Shown here in pieces: positions 53,501-62,500 of a DNA stretch of 64,000 bases (positions are counted from its first letter, which is position 1; every line of letters starts with the position of its first letter). The notes under the pieces were generated by a model. That model saw nothing but the letters and a program-made list of their open reading frames with translations, made no database searches and had not been told where the DNA came from. The position numbers and the translations under genes are program-made. The stretch covers positions 99,839,340-99,903,339 of the forward strand of contig OY740772.1 of the NCBI GenBank assembly GCA_963513935.1, read 5' to 3'. This DNA comes from Aphrophora alni (lineage: Eukaryota; Arthropoda; Insecta; Hemiptera; Aphrophoridae).

Positions 53501-56500
53501 TCAAAGAAGTATTATTCAAATGATCAATAATCTATATTGATATATACGATTTTATTCTACAATATCTAGAAGCTTGTAATCTGAATTAGTTCAGTAAAAG
53601 CAATTGACATTAATGACTTTTCATAACTTATTTGTATGTTGTATGTGAATGGGTAGATGTTATTTTCTTCTGTGAAAATGTGAACACGTTAAAATATATA
53701 TATTTTTAGTATGTTTTGAAGTTAATTAATGTTGAAAAAACATTATTTAAACAGACCTAATTTATGCTGAACTTTTACTAAGAAAGTATGAAATATGTTT
53801 TGACCAAGAAATTTAAAAAATAATAACAAAATGTAATCGATAACTAGCCTATTTAATACATGGTACACAAACATTGTACAAACTTTTTCACTCACCCATC
53901 CCCAAAAACAAATAAATACTAACTAAAACTAACCGATAACAAAAATGTTAGCTCGGAAGTTATCAATTGAAAAGTGTAAATGAATTCCGTATTTAAAAAC
54001 ATATTTATTTTAAATAAGGGCCTAAATTTGCTTCTCTGGCCTTAAACACGTCCTCAGCTGACATTGTATTTGATTAAAATCGGGCTTTTAATGATGATGG
54101 TCATAGTTCATTTTTGTGAATTATTCCTAAACAAAAATATTGTTTTACTGTAGTTGCAACTCCTTCTATTATCTGAAATTCTAGTTCAGTTAGGCTTCCA
54201 GGAGGAGGTCTCACTTTAACATAGCCATACACTCGGAAATCCAAAGGCACTCTCAGAAATAGAATTGCGTAATATTTTAAGCTTTAATATTAGTACAGAG
54301 TTTTTACTATAACTTACAAGCAGGAGAATTTACTAAAAACTTACTTTCAGTTTCATGATATTTGGCAACAACTTCAGTTTGCTGAAGCAGATCTTCTTTT
54401 AAAAGCCTCTCTTGTGTCAGCTCACTGTCCTATCAGAAATAATATAACTTTTTTGAAACAACAATATTTATATTTATGGAATCTTATAAGCAATTTATAA
54501 TACAAATAGTCCGTTAAAATAAAACACAATATAGTTTTGGTCTCAGGGATGCAATTTTTTGTTCAAATAAGTTCTTAGGGACATTTCAAAGTGACACAAA
54601 AATGTAGCCCTATTTATGGGGGTGGACATAATTTGGAATTAACAACTTAAGTTGCAAAATGATACTTTTCATTAGTTTTATATCTTTATTTAGGTATGGA
54701 CAATTTTTTTTCATTATTAAATTATAAAAGAAATAAGATTCATTTGAAGTTGATTACATAACCTCAAACACATTATTATTTCAAACAAATGGACCCAAGT
54801 ATAGAAATTATTGATAGATTTGAATGACATTTTAGAAAAAAGATGGTTCTTACAAAGAACCATGCTAAATTTTGAATAAAAATGTTTGGAACATAATCTG
54901 AAAATACATTGAAGAAATCCATGTATTCCTGGATTTCGACCATATCTTTTTGAAGACTGCATCTTAAAAAAAAAAATAAATAAATAAAATATATATGTCA
55001 GCAGAATTTTAGCCTATTCTATAGATTAGTTTTAACAAAACTACTTGACCATTGCTAATCACATTATATATTTTTTTTAAAGCAAAAAACTATTGTATTG
55101 TATTAACTTAAAAATAAATGTGTGTATAATATAAGATATTTCAGCTTATAAATTAAGACAACGAGCATTTTATTTGCACAGTCTACTTTTTTAAAGTACT
55201 TTTTAGATATAAAAATCATTTGAATTTGTATGTAAAATTCCTATGATGAAAGTAAATTTTACAAAACTGCACTTGTAAATTGTATCTCTTTTTCATTGCA
55301 TAGTATTTTTTTAAACTACAATTTTAAAAAAAAATTAGCTCTAAATCACCTTTACGCTTATTTCTACAAGGCCTAAAAGTTTTTGAAAAATGTGTTACTA
55401 GGCTATGTTTCAAGACTTTTACTTGAAATTTAGAATAGTTATTAATTTTCATAAGGCAGATCTTTTCAAAAAATTTCATTAAAATCCATTAATAGTTTCT
55501 ACACTTATAGCCAGTTGTTTGAAATATGTATGCGTAAACATTGAGGTTATATACAACTCACTGAATCAACTTAGAAACAGATATTTTTTAACCTCCTCAC
55601 AGTTTCATTATTTTATTGGAAATTACATTATTTCTATTCATTTTTTCCATGTTAAATAATTAAATTCAATTTATTAATCTCCTTTGTCAGTACAAAGATT
55701 GCATGAGACATGCCATCCAACTTAATACACTAATCTTAACATAAAACAATAAGAATTATAAAATTATCCTTAAAAAATTGGAATATTATAAATTAAATCA
55801 ATCAACACAACACACAAAATATATGATCAACAACAAACAAAAGTAAAAACAACTCCAGCTTCTCAAAAATATAATTAATTGGTAAATTGGTACAATACAA
55901 TAATAATTATTATAATCTTACTTTATTCATTATTAATTAGAACTTGCATTAATTAATTTACTTCTTGCTCTAGTTTTAAGATTATTTGACACTGTCATTT
56001 GCCATAATCAATTACCAAGATATTATTTGTGTACAGCTTTATTGATAACTACAATAAAATATTAATAATTTATATAGTTCAAAATACAAATAAATCAATA
56101 AGAAATACACTATGGGGAGGATACATTATTAATGTCGACATTGGAAACTCATCCACTGAGTACACCGAGAAAAATATTTCAATTTCAATCTGAATATCTT
56201 ATGGTCAGCTATTTCTTAAAAATATTTAGGGAGTTAATTAAATAGGAGACTCATCAATGAGGATATGGTGGACTGGGCCATTAGATCGTTCGAGACGCAC
56301 AGGGCCCCGGGGCCGGACGGGATCACTCCCTTACTCCTCAAGGAGGGTTTGGAGGTGCTCAGGCCGGTTATCACGGGGGCTTTTCGAGCGAGCTTGGCGC
56401 TGCGCCATGTTCCAAGGAATTGGTCTGTGGCGAGGGTTGTCTTCGCTCCAAAGCCTGGAAGAGCGGGATATGCTCAGGCCAAGGCCTACAGACCAATTTG

Positions 56501-59500
56501 CCTAAACTCTTTCCTGCTAAAGGCTATGGAGAGAATTCTGGATGTTAACATCAGAGATAGCGTGCTTAGGAGTTCAGGCTTGCACGATAATCAATTTGCT
56601 TACAGACCAGGCAGGTCCACTGAGGCTGCTCTACATCATATAGTAAGTAGAATAGAGGAAAGTCTGGAAGCAAAGGAAATAGCTCTGGGGGCGTTTCTGG
56701 ACATAGAGGGAGCCTTCAGCAACACTTCAATACAATCAATGATTAGTGCTCTGGAGGATTGTGAAGTGAATAAGACTGTTGTAGGATGGGTCTCTGCCAT
56801 GCTGAACAACAGGTCAATCCAGGCTACTCTGTATGATGAAATCATCACGATCAGAGCTAGACGTGGATGCGCTCAGGGCGGAGTCTTATCCCCCCTGTTA
56901 TGGAACCTGGTAGTGGATAAGATCCTTAGGCGTTTAAACGAACAAGGATTCTACTCACAGGGATACGCTGATGATGTGGCCATCGTGGTTAGAGGTAGAG
57001 ACATGAGTGTTGTTTGAGACCTTATGCAGGCTGCCTTTAACCAGGTGGAAAGGTGGTGTCAGGAGGAACAGTTATCTGTGAATCCTGTAAAAACTTCTCT
57101 CATTCCCTTCACAAGAAAAAGGAATCTGGGAGTGAGGTCGCTACCTAAGCTCTTTGGGCAGGAGGTAGCGTTGGAGAACCAGGTGAAGTACCTAGGTACT
57201 GTGTTAGATAAAAGGCTCACCTGGAACCCACAGATAGAACGGGTAGTAACCAGAGCCAAGTGTCTTATGTTTGCGTGTAAGAGGGCTGTTGGTAAACAAT
57301 GGGGTCTGCAACCCAAGGTGGTTATGTGGATTTACACCATGATTATTAGACCACTAATCTCCTATGCTGCGGTGGTTTGGTGGACTAAGACGCTACAAGG
57401 TGGGGTTGGAAGTAGAATGGATGGTCTCCAAAGGGTGGCCTGCTTGGCTATCACGGGGGCCATGGGGTCTACACCAACCGTTACCTTGAATGCACTTCTG
57501 GATCTCCCTCCCCTAGGGGTATATATTCAGGGACAGGCCAGGATGAGTGCATATAGACTACAGCAAACGGGGTGCTGGAGGAAGAGGTGGCCTGCAATTG
57601 GGCATTGCAGGATAAATCAAGTGGTCAACAGGGAAGTTTTAGACATGCCCTCTGATCACATGATACCTAAGGTTTCATTAGACAAGCCTTTTAAGACGAA
57701 GATCTTCTCTAGGGAAGAATGGGAGTCTGGAAGGAAGTTTTACAACGAGCAAGATATAGTCTGGTTCACAGATGGCTCGAAAACAGAGATGGGTACAGGC
57801 GGTGGCATTAATGGGTTTAACCCAGAGAGGTCCATCGTACTGAGCCTAGGTAAGCATGCTACTGTTTTCCAAGCAGAAGTAGGTGCTATCTCTGAATGCA
57901 TCAAGGAGAATCAAAGAATGAAATACATGGGTAAGAACATTCTGATTTTCACAGATAGTCAAGCTGCCATTAAGGCTCTTAACACGACAAAGGTAAAGTC
58001 GTAACAGGTATGGGACTGCATCTCATCATTGATAAAGCTTGGTCAGATGAACACGGTCACTGTTGGCTGGGTTCCTGGCCACTCAGGTATTGATGGTAAT
58101 GAGAGAGCAGATGAACTAGCCAGGTCAGGCTCTGAATCCCCTTTCGTTGGCCCGGAACCGGTGCTCGGAATCTCTTATGGACATGCCAGGGCGGCGGTTG
58201 ATACGTGGATGCGGGAGGGGATGAACAGGGTCTGGACGAATTCAACCACTAGTAGACTTGCTAAAAGGTTAATTAGACCAAGCAAGAAACATGCGGAACA
58301 ACTCATCTCTCTTAGAAGGGATAACTTGAGGTGGGTGGTTGGTCTCTTAACGAGCCACTGTCACCTCAGAAAACACCTACACAGGATAGGAATTGCTGCA
58401 GTTAATACATGCAGGAAATGTGGTTTGGCTGAAGAGTCTGCAGAACACATTCTTTTGGAGTGTGAGGCGCTAGGACGAGCCAGGCTGTAGTCTCTAGGCC
58501 CTCCGGGGAAAGAGATGGAAACCATCCTAGACAACCCTATCGGTAGTATCTGTTCCTTCATAAGGATGACGGGTATTACTGATTGGGTGTAGGAAGGAAA
58601 TTGGGGCGGCAAAAGACCATTAGGTCGACGCCGGTGATGCCTCTGATGGAGGTTATCACAGCCCAGTTTAATAAAAAAAAAAAAAAAAAAATAGGACTAT
58701 TCCAGCTTGGGTAGGAAGTTTTTTACAGCTGTTCAGTTTGTGTACAACACATCTAAAATCCTCTCTTTTCCTTGTGAAGTAATTGTGAAAATCACCATTA
58801 TGCGCTGTTTGGTTCTTAAAACGACAACACACTATCACCTCCAAAAAATGCTGGGAAGTGTTAGGATTTAGGGTTAATTTAGAATGTAATAGATAAATAT
58901 CCTAAGTCCACTCGATAGAATCCAGACTATGAACAATCATTATGACAGAGTATAAAAGTTAGGTAATTGCTTGGCTTGTAACCTAATAACGCATCAAAAA
59001 TAATACGCCAAGAGTTAAATAATCCAAGATTGGAAGAAAATCAAGGTCAGACGCAACAAGGAGGTAACGATGGCCAGCCATTGGGGGCTGGAGTTGGTGT
59101 GAGGTTTCCGCGAGGACCAGTGGAAGACTGCTGGAACGTGACCAGGGTGCTGTCACGGAATAAGATCGCTAATAGAACAGAATTCGATACGAGGAATCAA
59201 TATGGTCACAGAGCCTCAAAGGTCCGTCAATAGGAAGGTGAGCAAGCTTCATGTGTAAAACAATTCAGTAAATTCTTGGAATTCATATTTAAATATATAT
59301 ATATATATTATATTCTGTCATAATAATTGGGATAGCTCTGGAACGAAAGCATAGGATATTTAACTTGTAAATGAGATTAACACGTTAACTGCCACGCCGG
59401 TCCGATCGGGTCGGCATAACCAGGTCGGGTGGAATGACATGCCGACCCGATCGGGTCGACACCCCAGGAATGCAAGGTTTCACTTTTTGGCCTATAGATG

Positions 59501-62500
59501 TCTCGCACTGACATCTAGCGGCGATCAAGTGTACTACAACAGCAGAGTATATCCCGTGCCTACTAGATAGCGCTGATTGAAGTTTCTGATGATTCTAAAT
59601 CTGGCTCAAAGAACCCGTCAACATGGTCAAAATGTGACGACCCGATCGGGTCGGCGTGGTTGCTTTAGATGGTTTCAGTATACTTACTATTGAAAAATGG
59701 CAATTTCGTGTAAAATAATAAAATAAGAAATGTTTTACAAGTTGTTTTATTGTACGTATCATTGTAATCATTACTAAGAATACTGATAGACAACTTTTAT
59801 TATTTTTTATTTTGATAAACTCGTAAAAAAATGTTTATTCAAAAGTTGTTGCTGGGGTTGAAATAAAAAAGTATTTACAGAACAATCTTATTTATTGTCT
59901 CAGTAAATTAGTTGATAAACAAAAAACTAAACATTGTTTATTTTAACTTTTCCGTTTCTGGAAGTATACAGCTGAAACAATTACATATGTAGAAGAATAA
60001 TTACTTATATTCAAAAAATCTAAAATGATGTTACTGTTACCGGTACCTACTTGTGTTCCTGTCTCTTTACTTGTGAATGTTCATAAAACAGTTCTTGCAT
60101 AAGTATGGCTTATCAGGGCACATATTGCAGAATGTTGTCACCTTTTTCAACTTTTTTGCTGCCTGGCGTCCTCCTTCAGTCATCACTCTTTTGTAACACA
60201 GTTTACAGTTCTTCCTCGATCGCCTTCTGTTTTTTTCCTTCCCCGACGAATGTCTCAGACTCGGATAAGTAGTGATGGCCAGTTTCTCGTACAGGTTCTA
60301 CAGCAGCATCTTGAATATCCAGGAGAACATATACTAATTTTTCCCTGAATGAAGTGATAGAGTACAGTTTTTTTCTACCGTTAGTACCACTTGCATTCTC
60401 CTTATAAGCAAGCCAGTCATTTACCACGGAAGTACCCAGGAGCAGCTCTTCTGCAATTTTGTGATACCAACGCATTGACTTACGGACGGCAGTGCTATAT
60501 GATGACATCTGGTCGGACAAATCGATTCCCATTTTTGCCTTGTTGTATTGCACTACGCTTATTGGCTTCAGTATGGGGTTGCCCAACTGCGCAAAGTTAA
60601 ATTGCCTTCAGCGGCTCCATTCGACGTGTTTCCCGATCGGGTCGGCAGCTATTTATTTTAGCGATTTTTTGCTGAAAAATGATAGTGCCGACCCGATCGG
60701 TCAAGCACTACCCCCACCCCTAATGATAATATTTATGATACAAAACATCATATATAACCCATAAAAGTAAAAAGGAACAATATTAGTGAAATTGTACATA
60801 AAATAAAGTTTGGCAATATTGTGAAGAGGCTGAATATCAATGTGGCAGTTAACGTGTTAATGTTGAATGTTTATATTTAACCTTATTAGAGATGATAGTA
60901 ATTTATTAGAGATGTTTTACATGATGTATAGAATCATTAATAATAATGAAATTGTCAATACAAATATTTTTAGCACTGAATCACTGATTGTCCAAATTAT
61001 TTTAATGTCATTAGAATCTGACTTCAGGAATCCCCTTTGATTCCTAACAAAAGGGTTAAATCCTTAAAAACCTCCCTGCGTGATTCTCTCAGGTTCAATT
61101 TAATTATAGCCCTTACTGCCTTTTTTTGTTAGAAGAAGACTCTTTGTAGATTTTACTTATTTTAATTTCCCCACAGAACAATAATCCCATAATTTAAATG
61201 AGGATGAATTAGACAAATGCCATTTTAAATAAATTTGTGTCACAATATCACAATAGTGAGCAATGACTTAAAAGCAGCGTTTAAAGCATGATTATGCCAA
61301 AAATACTAACGTTATTATTTTTATTTATCTTATTGGTTGATTTTTTCATTAATTTCAAATTATATGAATAAATTGTTATGTAATTAATTATATAAGTTTT
61401 AAAAGTATTCAGTATTTATACTTATCCACAAAACTGTATTTTCATTTGTAAATGGCTTTTTAATAATTCATAAATAGTTTTTCACTCTGTGCAAAAGTTT
61501 TAAGCATGGAGCGACATATAAGCCATTTTGAGCGCATGTTTCTTTTCTTTTTTTTTTATTTTGAGAGCATATAAAAACGACTTATTGGATTGTTTTATTG
61601 TAGTTGGAACATAATAAACAAAATGTTGTTCCTAGAGTTTACTGGGATCACTCTCAAGTGACATTTTATAACAACAAAAGTGGTAAACAGCATATAATAC
61701 AATAAATTGATAACCTACCAAAACATGAAAACCAATAACTAAAAACACTTTAATCTCCACTCACTTTATATATTCACAAGTTAACTAAGTTAACATAAAA
61801 ATTACAACAACAAAAATCTTTATAAATTGTAAAATAACTTTTGTAAACTGTTAAGGAGTACAGATATAACTTTAAATAAACAAGCTACAAACATATATAG
61901 AATATTTTGATAAATCAAATAAAACACAGAAAAGGATATTAACAGCACTTCAAATGGGTGAACATGAAACTAAACTAAATTTCTAAGATCAAGCATGTAA
62001 TTATTATGCTGGAAATGACAAAACTACTGTCGGATTAGTACGCCAGTAGCCGTTTTGGTGCAATATGCGTGTGATGTAATATTATGGCATAGACCAGGAA
62101 GAACTTATAACTAAAAAAAAAAAAAATTGTTCACCTCCAAATGGGACGTTTTTGTATAATCTTAAAATCTCTACAAACCAATTGAAACAATGAAATTATA
62201 AACCAAAAATCAAAAGTGATTTATTTCTTATTTTACTCAATTAACAATATTTCTTTGTATTACTCACTTTCTTAGCTAATTCAATTTCCAGTGTATTAAT
62301 TTTATCACTAAGTTCATTGATAGCTCTCTGGTGTTCTACTAATAATCTCTGTATCTCATTCCGTTGCCGGCCTAACTCTCTCTGTAAATGTTCAATCAGA
62401 TTATCTCTGAAACCAAATTAATGACAGTTATATAAACAACTGTAATAAACTTTAATCATTTCATCATAACAGTTACTAGATTATTATCAACATGTTTTTA

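Larger units (their letters stand above)
59381..60856 (-). mobile_element. piggyBac-like element, internally deleted (1476 bp)
   Basis: Flanked by TTAA (59377-59380, 60857-60860) with perfect 15-bp inverted repeats CACGTTAACTGCCAC at both ends. The minus strand encodes the C-terminal part of a piggyBac transposase (60073-60586). Five copies of a palindromic GACCCGATCGGGTC-type site lie inside the two ends. The element lacks the N-terminal and catalytic parts, so it depends on a full-length relative. Confidence 0.88.
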
